Source: Saprospiraceae bacterium (GTDB lineage Bacteria; Bacteroidota; Bacteroidia; Chitinophagales; Saprospiraceae). From it: DNA of 64,000 nt. The notes below the pieces were generated by a model. That model saw only the letters and a list, made by a program, of their open reading frames with translations, was not told where the DNA came from and did no database searches. Positions 29,284-38,429 of the stretch are shown here, piece by piece. Position 1 is the stretch's first letter. Each line of letters opens with the position of its first letter. Both the position numbers and the translations under genes were made by a program. The DNA lies in contig JADJLG010000001.1 of assembly GCA_016710235.1 (NCBI GenBank), positions 186,001-250,000 of the forward strand, in the 5' to 3' direction.

Positions 29284-30445
29284 TTATTGTTTTATTACCT
29301 TAATGATTTTCATTGCATTTTTGGATTTAAATTTATAGAAATAAATTCCTGTTTTTAGTTCTGATGGCCATCGGAATATAATTTCATCCGTCGAAATATC
29401 TATCTCTTTTTGGTAAACGTTCTTTCCATCAATGGCAAAAATTTCCATCTCCATTGACTTATTTAAATCAAAAGATTTAATCGTAACAAAATCATTGGAA
29501 GGATTTGGATATATTTCAATATTCTTCAGTCCTTCTTCAAGTTCTTCTACTCTCGTAGATGATTTAAACCTGATATCCATAAAAAACTGACCCAATCCTG
29601 CTCTATATTTCTGATCGAAATTTACAAAATAAGTTGTGTCACTTTCAGAATTTCCCCAGATAGTGTATAAACCATTACCGTTGTTAATTATAGAAGCCGA
29701 CTCTCCCTCTACTCCAGATATTTGGTACCCATCAATAGGACCACAATTGGCATCCATCAATAATATAAATGCATCATATTTGTCATTTGGATTTTTCAAT
29801 ATCCGACCATTGCCAACATTTAGCTCGCCAAAAAAATATCCGGCTAATAAATAACTTAAGTCTGACTGAAATTATTGCGCAAAATTATAAGGTAGTATGA
29901 ATGTCTTCTGGTCCAACTGAGTTAGAGATAATAATCGAGAATCAGAGCCCATACTCAAGGAAAAAACATTATAAGAATTTGAGGTATTTAATAACTTCAC
30001 TCCATCGACTTCTATAAAGTCAGCATTATAATAGCCCAATATATTCACCCCATCCTGAGTTAAAAATAATTGATCTGGAAACTGCCAATCTGGACCACCA
30101 ATTCTTTTGTTTGCTAAGACATTTTTATTACTATCAATTTTGAAATAAAATCCATCATAACTTCTGGTTTGAGTATTTCTTATTGTATCTCCATTCGATA
30201 TTATAGATGAGCCCCAGAATGTCCCTATAATGTGCAATATTCCATTTTGATCAAATAAAAAGTCTTGTATGGTTTTTTCATCGTCTCCTTCAAAATAATA
30301 CGACTTTTCTACTTTGTAATCTAATCTATTTAAATTTAATATTAAAAGATTTCTGTCAGCTTGTCCCAATCCTGCGGTAAATTCTAATCCATCTATTTGA
30401 ATTTTCCCTTGAAAATAAAAAGAATAATAGCTGAATTCAACATTT
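29284..30445 (-). pseudogene. 3' half of T9SS-secreted protein gene, cut by IS30 and an in-frame stop
   Basis: Downstream half of a gene whose 5' half is at 31497-32061. The reading frame runs from the IS edge as GKIQIDGLEFTAGLGQADRN ... SLTQLDQKTFILPYNFAQ, meets a TAA at 29872-29874, and continues in the same frame as FQSDLSYLLAGYFFGELNVG ... to a type IX sorting domain (IEIYPNPSNDFVTIKSFD ... GIYFYKFKSKNAMKIIKVIKQ). The content resembles repetitive surface proteins with Gly-poor beta strands. The internal stop shows decay besides the insertion. The original function is unknown. Confidence 0.75.
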
Positions 30446-31404
30446 AAGTGCGACAAGGTTCAAAAATACTTCATTTGGTGTTTTGTAACCTAATTTTTTT
30501 CTAGGTCGATTATTTATTTGGGATTCAATTCGATCCAAGTCAGTTTGCTTGAGCATGGAAAAGTCTGATTTTTTTGGCAAGTATTGCCGTATTAAACCAT
30601 TGATATTTTCATTGCAACCTCTTTCATAAGCAGAATATGGATGAGCAAAGTATATCTTAGTATTCAATGCTTTAGCCAATGTTTGATGATCTGCATTTTC
30701 TTTTCCATTGTCTAATGTAATTGTATGGCATAAGTTTTTATATTTTTTCAATTTGCAACTGATTGTTTTGGCTGTGAATTTAGCTCCTTTGGACTCCAGC
30801 TTAATAATCTTTACAAACAAGGATTTTCTTTCCACCATACTGGCAATTTGAGACTTATGATTCTTTCCTACTATAGTATCTCCTTCCCAATCTCCATACC
30901 TTTTTGAGATTCAACAATCTTTGGTCTATCTTCAATACATACTCTGTTTTTGATAATTCCCCTTTGTTTATAGGTATTTTTGCGTCTTCGCCTTCTTCTG
31001 TGGGAATGTCTTAAATTACTCCATAGATCACCTCCTTTCCTTTTATCTTCATATACATATTGATATATGCACTCTTTACTAACCCTTTCATACTTATCAA
31101 TATTCGCTCGACCTTCGATTTGCTCTGGGCTCCACTTGATTTTAAGTAATTGATCCACTTTGCATCTAAGATCGCTTGTAATTTTATTCTTCCTTCCCTT
31201 TCCTTGTGCTCTCTGTTCACTCCGATCCTGCGCTCTTGCGCTTCCATATAACTTGTATGAACCAGGTGAAGAGTTTCTATCGAGTTCCCGATATATTGTG
31301 CTTCTATGAAACCCTAATTCCAAAGCTATCTGAATAATGCTCATTCCTTGCCTTCTAAATTGTTCAATTAATACCCTTTGAGGGTAGGTGATTTGTTTAT
31401 ACAT
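30437..31404 (-). pseudogene. IS30-family transposase, frameshifted
   Basis: First frame 31404-30871 has the HTH part (MYKQITYPQRVLIEQFRRQGMS, FHRSTIYRELDRN) and the start of the DDE domain. At the AAAAA run (30901-30905 on plus) the frame must slip by -1 to continue as RYGDWEGDTIVGKNHKS and then MVERKSLFVKI. DDE residues are in GDWEGD, LDNGKE and NENINGL. The second frame ends at 30437, about 9 bp beyond the inverted repeat. A -1 slip at an A run could in principle be used, but most IS30 transposases are one continuous frame, so this copy is probably inactive. Confidence 0.8.
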
Positions 31405-31492
31405 TTGTGTACAGTTAAAAATCTTGAGGGGAAAGTACCTATTTTTAGAATAGGTCTTTCTCCAAAAGAATATTTTATTAACTGTCGCACTT
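30446..31492 (-). mobile_element. IS30-family insertion sequence
   Basis: 1047 bp. Terminal inverted repeats AAGTGCGACA (30446-30455) and TGTCGCACTT (31483-31492), with further imperfect matches inward. ATTT at 30442-30445 and at 31493-31496 directly abuts both ends and may be a 4-bp target duplication. Inside is one transposase gene in two frames. The element splits a secreted-protein gene. Confidence 0.88.
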
Positions 31493-31496
31493 ATTT

Positions 31497-32061
31497 ATGG
31501 AATCTAGTATATAATTTATTATTGAATTCCTTGAAATTTCCATCTCCTAAGCCATATTCAGATTGTATTTCTTTTATTATAGAAAGTGTATCTCTTTTAA
31601 TGTTATATTTAAGGAGGACAAAATAGCCTCGTTTAGTGTCATGAAAAATTAATTCTTCATTAATATAAACTGAGTCATATGCAAGAATCGAAAAATAAAT
31701 GCAAGAATCACTCGCTAAAAGCAATCTTGATCCATTAACATCCCTAATTCCATAGATCTGATGCACTTTGGATGCATTATAATTAGAATCAAGAGTCAGA
31801 AAAATATAAGCTGATGACTTTCCATAAATAGGATGTATTTTTCCTTTGGATTTAACAACAAATTTATTATCGACATAAACCGAGTCATTAATGGCACGTG
31901 AGGCAAATAGTCCTATGTAAGTGTTCTTTTTGTTATCTTTGATTCCTGGATAAAATGAAGCACCTGATATTGGGACAGTTTTTAATATTTCAATTTGCGA
32001 AAAGGCCATTGAATATAATAATAGAAAAAAAAAGGCAAAGTATAATTTTTAATCTTTCCAT
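31497..32061 (-). pseudogene. 5' half of T9SS-secreted protein gene, cut by IS30
   Basis: ATG at 32059-32061 opens MERLKIILCLFFF, a signal peptide start. Joining it to the main frame (LLLYSMAFSQIEILKTVP...) requires one indel in the nine-base T run (as A run at about 32022-32030 on plus). The frame then runs 170 residues (SGASFYPGIKDNKKNTYIGL ... DGNFKEFNNKLYTRF) up to the IS edge. After removing the IS and one ATTT, the two halves are out of frame by one, so at least one other indel has occurred. It is followed by its 3' half at 29284-30445. Confidence 0.7.
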
Positions 32062-32108
32062 AAAAATGAAATAGGTGGTTTCTAAATTGAAACCACCTAT
32101 TTATTTAC

Positions 32109-33377
32109 TTAATATTTCACTATTTTAATTACATCTGTTTTGTTATCTGAGTTTATCTTGAGCAAGTAAATACCAGAAATTACTCCTTTAGGCCAATCTA
32201 TCTGTATTGCATCTAATTCTCTTTTCATATGATAATTTCTAGCATTGAGTAATTCCTTTCCATCTAAACTATGAATACTAACTTGAATATTTGCAACTGG
32301 TTTTTTTATCCTTAAGATAAAATATTCCTCCGATGGATTAGGAGTTACTATATAATCTTCAATTAAAATTATTTGTTGAATACCGATTCTTGGAAGAGAA
32401 TTAACACCATTGCCAGGAAATAAAAACTGTTCTCCTCCTACAGGTTGGTTCATCATGTTAGATTGTACAAGATCAAAGGAGAAAGGATTAATGGTTTGAT
32501 TTCCCTCGAATTCGACATCTATAGAATAATTAGTATTTGATAAAAGGTTCAAGTTTGTTAATTGGGCTGGCATATTAATAATTTTTATTCTGTTTGATTC
32601 GGTTACAATTATTCCTGTACCTTGACTACCTCCAATTTCCCAAATCGTTCTTAAAGGTTCACGTAAATTAATGTAAGCATCCCCATTGTCTAAAACCTTA
32701 CCGTAATGTGGCTTATCTGAATCTTTAAAAGTCAAAGTAACAGGCCCAGGTACATTATCCACATCATTTACAAAAACACTAATGGCCTCATCAGGATACC
32801 CAAAATTATTTGGATCTAGATCAAATATACTCACATTTTTCCAAGCAATATTATTATTATTTTTAGTATTGAGCCAAACAGCTTCGGATTCATTAAGAAA
32901 CATAGGGTCATCACTTGCTACTATCCTTGCGTACAGACAATAATGATGGTCATTTACATCATCATACCAAGCTGGATTAGGAGGTGACCAAGGAAATTTA
33001 ATGATAGCTTCTTCGCCGGGCTTAATTGCTGGTATAGGCATTCCGCTGGCTATTTCACCTCCACATGGCCGTGGTCCTGAAGAAGTCATAATAGTGCATG
33101 TATTAGGATTTCCAGCAGTATAGGTCCAACTATATGGCCATTTCAAACCTGTTGAAGCTTTTGACCAATATAGATGAAGTATTCCATTTTGTAGAAAATT
33201 ACAGCCACGATCTCTTACCTTAACATAAACAAAATTAGGACTGTTGGCTTTGTATTCAGGATTTTGATGAACTGGCTGATTATCATCGGAATTTCTTACC
33301 CATATGTCTTCACTTAAATATAAGTCAGCACTTACATTATTAGCTTCATCTCCAAAATCAAAATAATCGTCTTTCAT
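32109..33377 (-). CDS. T9SS-sorted secreted protein, 5'-truncated
   Basis: 422 residues from the first ATG, but the frame is open upstream to 33462 (NHFKDTYKEQFTKPAPPESLDVY), where it meets a stop inside the 23-bp repeat. No signal peptide is attached. The content is a beta-sandwich-like region (LYLSEDIWVRNSDDNQPVHQ, FVYVKVRDRGCNF, CLYARIVASDDPMF), followed by a C-terminal type IX sorting domain (YIVTPNPSEEYFILRIKK ... GIYLLKINSDNKTDVIKIVKY). Similar segments follow metalloprotease or lectin domains in long Bacteroidota secreted proteins, so the catalytic N-terminal part is probably lost. Without a signal peptide it cannot be exported; a remnant. Confidence 0.65.
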   Translation of the reverse strand: MKDDYFDFGDEANNVSADLYLSEDIWVRNSDDNQPVHQNPEYKANSPNFVYVKVRDRGCNFLQNGILHLYWSKASTGLKWPYSWTYTAGNPNTCTIMTSSGPRPCGGEIASGMPIPAIKPGEEAIIKFPWSPPNPAWYDDVNDHHYCLYARIVASDDPMFLNESEAVWLNTKNNNNIAWKNVSIFDLDPNNFGYPDEAISVFVNDVDNVPGPVTLTFKDSDKPHYGKVLDNGDAYINLREPLRTIWEIGGSQGTGIIVTESNRIKIINMPAQLTNLNLLSNTNYSIDVEFEGNQTINPFSFDLVQSNMMNQPVGGEQFLFPGNGVNSLPRIGIQQIILIEDYIVTPNPSEEYFILRIKKPVANIQVSIHSLDGKELLNARNYHMKRELDAIQIDWPKGVISGIYLLKINSDNKTDVIKIVKY

Positions 33378-33460
33378 ATAAACATCTAATGACTCTGGGG
33401 GAGCAGGTTTTGTGAATTGCTCTTTATAAGTATCCTTAAAATGATTCCAAATAACGGTTT

Positions 33461-33483
33461 AGTATTGACAAGGTAGCTGCCAT
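33461..33483. repeat. 23-bp repeat, copy 2, at a gene truncation
   Basis: 22 of 23 positions equal 29152-29174. It lies at the point where an unrelated signal-peptide-like start (MKVKYISLLISFKWQL, ATG near 33522) stops and the body of the truncated T9SS gene begins. Confidence 0.6.
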
Positions 33484-33678
33484 TTAAACGAAATCAAAAG
33501 TGAAATATATTTAACCTTCATGATTGACCTGATAAATTAAGCAACTTGGTGGCATAATCGTCCATAAATTGCCAATTGCAGATTCATTTTCAAGTTTAGA
33601 TTGTTGAAACAATTATCAACAACATTTTTGATAAAAATATTGTTGTATGAGACATAATATTATTGCAAGATAATATTA

Positions 33679-35385
33679 TTACAATTTGATCAATTTGTCA
33701 TTTCTAATAACTCTACCATTTTCAATTATCTTTAAAAAATAAACACCATTAGAAAAGGATTCTTGCTCAATTTCATTACTTCCTTCAAACAATCTATGAG
33801 ATAAAATTAATTTTCCATTTATATCAAACAATTGGAGATACATTTTTTCTGGACTATAATCCAATACATTTATAACAAAGTAATCTTTATATGGGTTGGG
33901 AAACATTTCGATTTTAATATGTTTTTTATCATCGATTGTCTTAGTTGTACCTACATTCAGAACTTTGCATAATGTATCTACTCCATTTATATTTTTTGCA
34001 ATCAGACACACTTCATATATTCCATTTTTATTGTACAGATGGATTGGACTTCGTGAATTACTCGTCATCCCGTCTCCAAAGCTCCACTCCCATTCTGTAA
34101 CTTCATATGCACTGAGATCCGTAAATTCAATTTTGAGATAATCAGTTGTATCCGGATCATGCCTCCACCATGCCCAAGGTATATTGTCTAATCCCAAAGT
34201 ATCACAGCTACTGCCATCCAAGGGACCGAGGCGAAAGTTAGGCATATTGGGGATGCCATAGCCGCCTAATGTTTTCAAGGCGAAACTGTTTGATTTAGCT
34301 AGACAAGCTATACCTTTCTCATTTGGTTTATTGATTCGATGCATTACAAAGTTACTGTAAGCATTTGAAATGTAAATTCTGCCGTCAGGGCCGAGCTGAT
34401 GTAGATTGTACTGGGATCCCCATTGAGTTTGGCTCTCAATGGTGTCAATCAATTCCGGTGAATTGAAGGATTCCAAATTTTCTAAATCCATTTGGTATAG
34501 ATTCTTTTGCTCACTATAATACAAATATCTTGAATTGGGTGAAAAACTAATTCCTGAAAATCCTGAGGTGGGATAATTCTCTAATCTAATAAATTCAAGA
34601 TCTCCATTACAACGATTAAATTTATATAGCTTAATGTATAATCCTTCTCTAAAATCAATTGCATCCAATAATGCAAAATATTCTCCATTTGGTGAAAAAA
34701 CAGCTTGACCTGCACCATCAGTAATTATTGGCCCAATATTTTGTAGACCAATTAAATTAATACCTTCAGGAGTCAATAAATATTTATAAAATAAACTAGT
34801 ATTCCATTTATTCAAAACTATCCACCAATCCCTCCCATTGGCGTGCTTACAAGCAGTCAAGCATCCTCCATTTAAGGTATCATGGACAAGCGTAGACTTC
34901 TCAATCACTTTATTGAGCTTGGAATCAATTACAAGATAATTTAAATCTTGAATGTAAAAATTTGGAGAGCTCAATACTTTATTAACATAGAATAAATAGT
35001 ATAAGGAAGGATTAAGGGGTTCATTTAAAAACATCACTCCTTGATCTTGTACTAACCCATCCCAATATCTAATTCCTAAATTAGTTGCGCCAGGTACTTT
35101 CTTGAAATTTACATCTTCTACATCATAACCGTTGGTGTAGTATAATAAATTTCCTTCTCTGTCCGAAAAGGAGGCGTTTGCTTCGTAGATATACATTCTT
35201 CCTTTGTCTTGGTATGTGACTATTGGATTTCCTGAATTAAAATCTACAAAAGTTGTACCCCATCTTGTATCACCTTGTCCACCTGCATATCCAAATACCC
35301 AATTAAAATCATACCGCTGGCAATTGCCTGCGGTATGATTTATCAAGTATATAATAATTAATAGAACTCTTGCTACTATGTTCAT
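33679..35385 (-). CDS. Secreted beta-propeller protein with PKD domain and T9SS tail
   Basis: 568 residues. Signal peptide to about residue 20 (INHTAGNCQ). Residues 25-390 hold repeated propeller-like units (GQAVFSPNGEYFALLDAIDF, SGISFSPNSRYLYYSEQKNLYQ, YNLHQLGPDGRIYISNAYSN). A PKD domain follows (VTEWEWSFGDGMTSNSRSPI, about 430-475), then a type IX sorting domain (IEMFPNPYKDYFVINVLD ... NDKLIKL). This architecture is frequent among large Bacteroidota surface proteins; no enzymatic residues are evident. Its ATG overlaps the preceding stop by four bases (ATGA), as in an operon. Confidence 0.88.
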   Translation of the reverse strand: MNIVARVLLIIIYLINHTAGNCQRYDFNWVFGYAGGQGDTRWGTTFVDFNSGNPIVTYQDKGRMYIYEANASFSDREGNLLYYTNGYDVEDVNFKKVPGATNLGIRYWDGLVQDQGVMFLNEPLNPSLYYLFYVNKVLSSPNFYIQDLNYLVIDSKLNKVIEKSTLVHDTLNGGCLTACKHANGRDWWIVLNKWNTSLFYKYLLTPEGINLIGLQNIGPIITDGAGQAVFSPNGEYFALLDAIDFREGLYIKLYKFNRCNGDLEFIRLENYPTSGFSGISFSPNSRYLYYSEQKNLYQMDLENLESFNSPELIDTIESQTQWGSQYNLHQLGPDGRIYISNAYSNFVMHRINKPNEKGIACLAKSNSFALKTLGGYGIPNMPNFRLGPLDGSSCDTLGLDNIPWAWWRHDPDTTDYLKIEFTDLSAYEVTEWEWSFGDGMTSNSRSPIHLYNKNGIYEVCLIAKNINGVDTLCKVLNVGTTKTIDDKKHIKIEMFPNPYKDYFVINVLDYSPEKMYLQLFDINGKLILSHRLFEGSNEIEQESFSNGVYFLKIIENGRVIRNDKLIKL

Positions 35386-36050
35386 TCAATCAATAATTTT
35401 TTTATGATGACCTTTCCATTTGAGCATTCAACTTTCAAATAATAAATGCCACTGTTAAGATTGGCAGTACTTACATTAATCATTGACAGTGATTTTGTAT
35501 TTATTTCACTTTGAATATGACGACCATGTATATCCAATATTTCAACTTTGAGAATGTCTGACTCCTTGTTTAAATTTTCAAGGATTACCCAGTTCTTGGT
35601 AGGGTTAGGGTATATTCTAATTTGATTTTCAAGGTTGATGTCTTTCGAACTCGTTATCACTGGCTGTGAAGTAAAACAGAGAACATCATCATTGAATTCA
35701 TAAATAATTATCCTGTTATATAACATTCTTGCAATAGATACAGTGTAGGAATTTTGATGAATACACTGATTAGCTATTGTAAAAATATTAGCTAGAATGT
35801 TGGAAGTAAGATAATCCTTGCCCTGAATCAAGTATTGTATGAAGTGAAGATTTATTGCCTTTTCTTCTACTTGTATAGCATTGGTAGTAGTCAATGACAA
35901 TGCTTGATTATTCAAGTTATTCAATGTGACTATTCTTTGTGATTCATTATTATTCACCTCAGCTTCGTATTGTTCTCTGAGGTTAGTGAGTGTATTCAAT
36001 TCAGCCGTTTGAAACATACTTGTCAGAAACACCAAATTCTCCAGTGCCAC
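35382..36050 (-). pseudogene. T9SS-tail remnant fused to foreign DNA
   Basis: 222 codons. The first 12 or so residues (MALENLVFLTSMF) overlap the end of the neighbouring secreted-protein gene in another frame and look unnatural. From about AELNTLTNLREQYEAEVNNN the sequence becomes a coherent secreted-protein C-terminus: a helical part, then a type IX sorting domain (IRIYPNPTKNWVILENLN ... GIYYLKVECSNGKVIIKKLL). There is no signal peptide. I read it as the 3' end of a large T9SS gene cut near 36008 by a recombination event that brought in the gene at 36001-36675. Its stop overlaps the next start by ATGA. Confidence 0.55.
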
Positions 36051-36675
36051 AATCTAAATTCTTGCTATCAGGAATCCGATAGTCTCCCCAATTGCAGTTT
36101 TTAGAATCATTTGAATTGTAACCTATCCATGTTCCTTCAAATTGGTTGTTTTTAAATCCATCCGCTATAAACATTAACGAATTATATTTAATCTGTCCGT
36201 TTTTATCGAAATAAAAATCAGTCCTGAATTTACCTTTTAAAATCCCTGTGCCGTTTTGGTCCTTATCTTCGTAAAACTCATAAACTCCAAGCACGAATCC
36301 CTGTTTTACCGATGGAATCTCATTGTCATTATATGTTTTAGAATCATTAATCTTTATCAATCCTTGAAACGAACAAATATTTGTTTTTACTCGGGTTTTT
36401 CCATAAACAAAGTATTCTAATATATTATTCGGATTTTGAATCACCGAAGTAAAATGAATATAAAACCGTTGATAGTTTTCACCAATATATCCAAATGGTT
36501 CCAGTCTTTCAATCCAAGATGTATCACTTTCAAATTCTGTCCGAAATTTCTTTAAAGTCCACAAATCTGAAATATCGTATTTTGTTATTTCACTCAAAAA
36601 AGCCGTTGTCTTAGTCTCTTGTCCGTAAATAAATCCAGAAAAAAGAAATCCGAATATTATAAATATCTGTTTCAT
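36001..36675 (-). CDS. Secreted protein of unknown function, C-terminus probably cut
   Basis: 224 residues. Signal peptide MKQIFIIFGFLFSGFIYGQ. The C-terminal half has the pattern FEGTWIGYNSNDSKNCNWG, DYRIPDSKNLDCGTGEFGVS, DKYVSNG, seen in hypothetical Bacteroidota proteins; members I recall continue a little further, so the stop at the junction near 36008 may be premature. Function unknown. It lies just downstream of an att-like palindrome (36695-36733) and the tyrosine recombinase remnant, so it could be the first gene inserted at that site. Confidence 0.65.
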   Translation of the reverse strand: MKQIFIIFGFLFSGFIYGQETKTTAFLSEITKYDISDLWTLKKFRTEFESDTSWIERLEPFGYIGENYQRFYIHFTSVIQNPNNILEYFVYGKTRVKTNICSFQGLIKINDSKTYNDNEIPSVKQGFVLGVYEFYEDKDQNGTGILKGKFRTDFYFDKNGQIKYNSLMFIADGFKNNQFEGTWIGYNSNDSKNCNWGDYRIPDSKNLDCGTGEFGVSDKYVSNG

Positions 36676-36694
36676 GTTTCGGAGTGTCTTTTTA

Positions 36695-36733
36695 CATACA
36701 CGCCAACATCTTTATATACCCCATAATGGCGTA
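36695..36733 (-). repeat. att-like palindromic site next to recombinase remnant
   Basis: On the minus strand TACGCC ... GGCGTGTA frames an ATTATGGGGTATATAAAGATGTT core, 20 bp before the start of the 36001-36675 gene. Its right end (ATGTTGGCGTGTATGTAA) resembles the right end of 28382-28462 (ATGCTGGCAGTTATGTGT), suggesting related recombination sites. Confidence 0.4.
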
Positions 36734-36808
36734 GATATCTTCTATGTGTGATGGGCTTTCTTTTCATATTTTAAGGCATTTCAAGGTCTTTATACAAAAT
36801 TATTCGAT

Positions 36809-36953
36809 TTATTTCGTTTTTGATAACAAATGAGAGATTTTTTTCGAAAGGTCCATATCGTCTATCGGGCTGCTCAAGCAGCATCTGTTCGTATCCTGCA
36901 CATGGGTGTATATTTCCATAGTCTTGATAGAGTTATGGCCCAAGGCTTCTGCG
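36809..36953 (-). pseudogene. C-terminal remnant of a tyrosine recombinase
   Basis: Only the last 47 codons are kept: EALGHNSIKTMEIYTHVQDT, then NRCCLSSPIDDMDL and a short basic tail to TAA. LGHxSxKTxEIYTHV is the box with the third conserved residue (LGH) and the nucleophilic tyrosine (EIY) of phage/Xer/IntI-type recombinases, and SPIDD is a usual end. The upstream boxes with the catalytic arginines are missing; before EAL the sequence is unrelated. So this is a truncated gene, inactive. It points in the same direction as all genes of the accessory region downstream. Confidence 0.7.
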
Positions 36954-37286
36954 TTCTTTTCAGACCTAATCCTGCCACCCTAAAACACAAGTCAGGCATG
37001 TACCTTTCATCAGAGGGAGATTCGTGTACCTATTCAACGCAACTCAGAAAAGCCGAGTACCCAAGTTATGGCACTATTGTCAAATCTAAAATTAAAAACA
37101 ATTATGTATATAACATATTCCAATGATATCACCGGCCAATTTGATGTTGCCTTCGAATCCGTTCTTTTTTTTTCAGGAAGTAAAATACCCTTTAATTAAC
37201 AAGCTAGAATGTCCAGATTTCCATACCATAATACTGCTAAATATTCAGATTTCCATTTCAAGTTAATTATTTTGGAGTTCACCATC
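36954..37286. other. Non-coding A+T-rich stretch
   Basis: 333 bp between recombinase remnant and the RES toxin stop. Nothing supported; may contain further decayed recombinase sequence. Confidence 0.3.
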
Positions 37287-37745
37287 CTATTTAAATATCC
37301 TTTTATCAAATGGAAACTTTACGACAGATATTATTTTTAACTCCGGAAATTCATGGTGTTTGGGATTGATGAGAAGATTATAATCTCCATGAGTTACAGC
37401 TGATGGAATCTGAAGCACACAATATTTATTCTCTGACACGAATTGATCACCAATGCTTTGTGTTGAAAATGGATGTGGAAACATGTTCCAATCGGGAGGC
37501 AAGTCTGATTCCCTGAGCTTCATCAGTGAAATATCATCTGGAATATAAATCGTGACCATCATGTAATCTGCCGGCAAAGTCGCTAATGTGAAGTGTACTG
37601 CAACTTCCGCCATGGCAAGTGACCGGTTGTTTGCGGTATAAATGACTTCAACTCCAATTGAATTCCATCTGGCACCTTTGATCGCTGCGCCTTTGCCGGA
37701 CAATGTCTGCGCAAATGCTTTTCTCGACAATCGAAATGCTTCCAC
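37287..37745 (-). CDS. RES domain toxin
   Basis: About 152 residues if the GTG at 37745 is used; it overlaps the antitoxin stop (TAGTG), the usual coupling. A longer frame back to 37868 would lie inside the antitoxin gene. The RES pattern is clear: AFRLSRKAFAQTLSGKGAAI, KGARWNSIGVEVIYTANNRSLAMAEVAVHF, with the R, E and S residues. RES toxins degrade NAD+ and arrest growth. The C-terminal SVVKFPFDKRIFK is typical. Second gene of a type II toxin-antitoxin operon. Confidence 0.9.
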   Translation of the reverse strand: MEAFRLSRKAFAQTLSGKGAAIKGARWNSIGVEVIYTANNRSLAMAEVAVHFTLATLPADYMMVTIYIPDDISLMKLRESDLPPDWNMFPHPFSTQSIGDQFVSENKYCVLQIPSAVTHGDYNLLINPKHHEFPELKIISVVKFPFDKRIFK

Positions 37746-38248
37746 TACAGCAGAATTCCGTAGTTTATTCTCGTCAATTCGCTGATCACCAACTCCTTTC
37801 CATAGGAGTCTTTGAGGAGTTCCATGGGTTTTAAATTGCCTAGGGAGAAATTGGGTGTTTCGAGCCAAAGTTTGAACTTCTCCATATCTCCAAATACGTC
37901 AATACCCACCTTAGTAACCTCAGCCATTTCTATAATTTTTTCAGACTGAATGGGTTTAAACTTCTTTAAGGTCTGCTTGTATCTGTGGAGTGATTTTGTG
38001 GAGATATCCAGAAAATCCGCCCAATTGTCCTCTGAAAAAGGAGTTAGTTGTTGAATTAATTGAAATAAAGTATAAGGTACTCCTTCTCTGATGACAAGTA
38101 TCATCAGCATCTTGTTGGTCAAAAAGTCTGAATAGGTGATACTTTTTTTCTGAGAAAGAAAGCGACGGTCAATTTTGGAATGCCTGACCACATTTGTGAT
38201 TTCCTTGTCCAGTCTGCTTTTAAAGTCAATACTTGTGCTTGCCATCAT
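37745..38248 (-). CDS. Xre/MbcA/ParS-like antitoxin (DUF2384)
   Basis: 167 residues from ATG 38248 (M42 of the longer frame is equally possible; the extra 40 upstream residues are not plausible). The N-terminal part contains an HTH-like stretch (NWADFLDISTKSLHRYKQTLKKF). The C-terminal toxin-binding region is the DUF2384 signature GIDVFGDMEKFKLWLETPN, FSLGNLKPMELLKDSYGKE. It neutralises the RES toxin encoded immediately downstream and most likely represses the operon. Cytosolic. Confidence 0.92.
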   Translation of the reverse strand: MMASTSIDFKSRLDKEITNVVRHSKIDRRFLSQKKSITYSDFLTNKMLMILVIREGVPYTLFQLIQQLTPFSEDNWADFLDISTKSLHRYKQTLKKFKPIQSEKIIEMAEVTKVGIDVFGDMEKFKLWLETPNFSLGNLKPMELLKDSYGKELVISELTRINYGILL

Positions 38249-38429
38249 TTTATGTTTTTGGACACTTGTCTGCAAATTTAGGACATTTTTCCCAAATGAA
38301 CAAGCGAGACATCCAAACCAGATTGCGGAATCCTCAGCATCACAGGAGGATTTAACCATGACGCTCACAGTATCTCCCCCTCACGATTTCATTTGTGCCA
38401 AAAAGCAAACTTAGTGTTTCCATCAAATG

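Noticed and set aside
30871..30910. Programmed -1 frameshift in the IS30 transposase
   Set aside because: The A5 run is not a strong slippery heptamer in the needed phase and most IS30 transposases are single-frame; inactivation is simpler.
36830..37126. 98-codon plus-strand frame
   Set aside because: It is antisense to the tyrosine recombinase remnant, whose translation on the minus strand is clearly meaningful.
37287..37868. Longer 193-residue form of the RES toxin
   Set aside because: Its first 40 residues overlap the antitoxin gene and lack RES features; the TAGTG overlap gives a better start.
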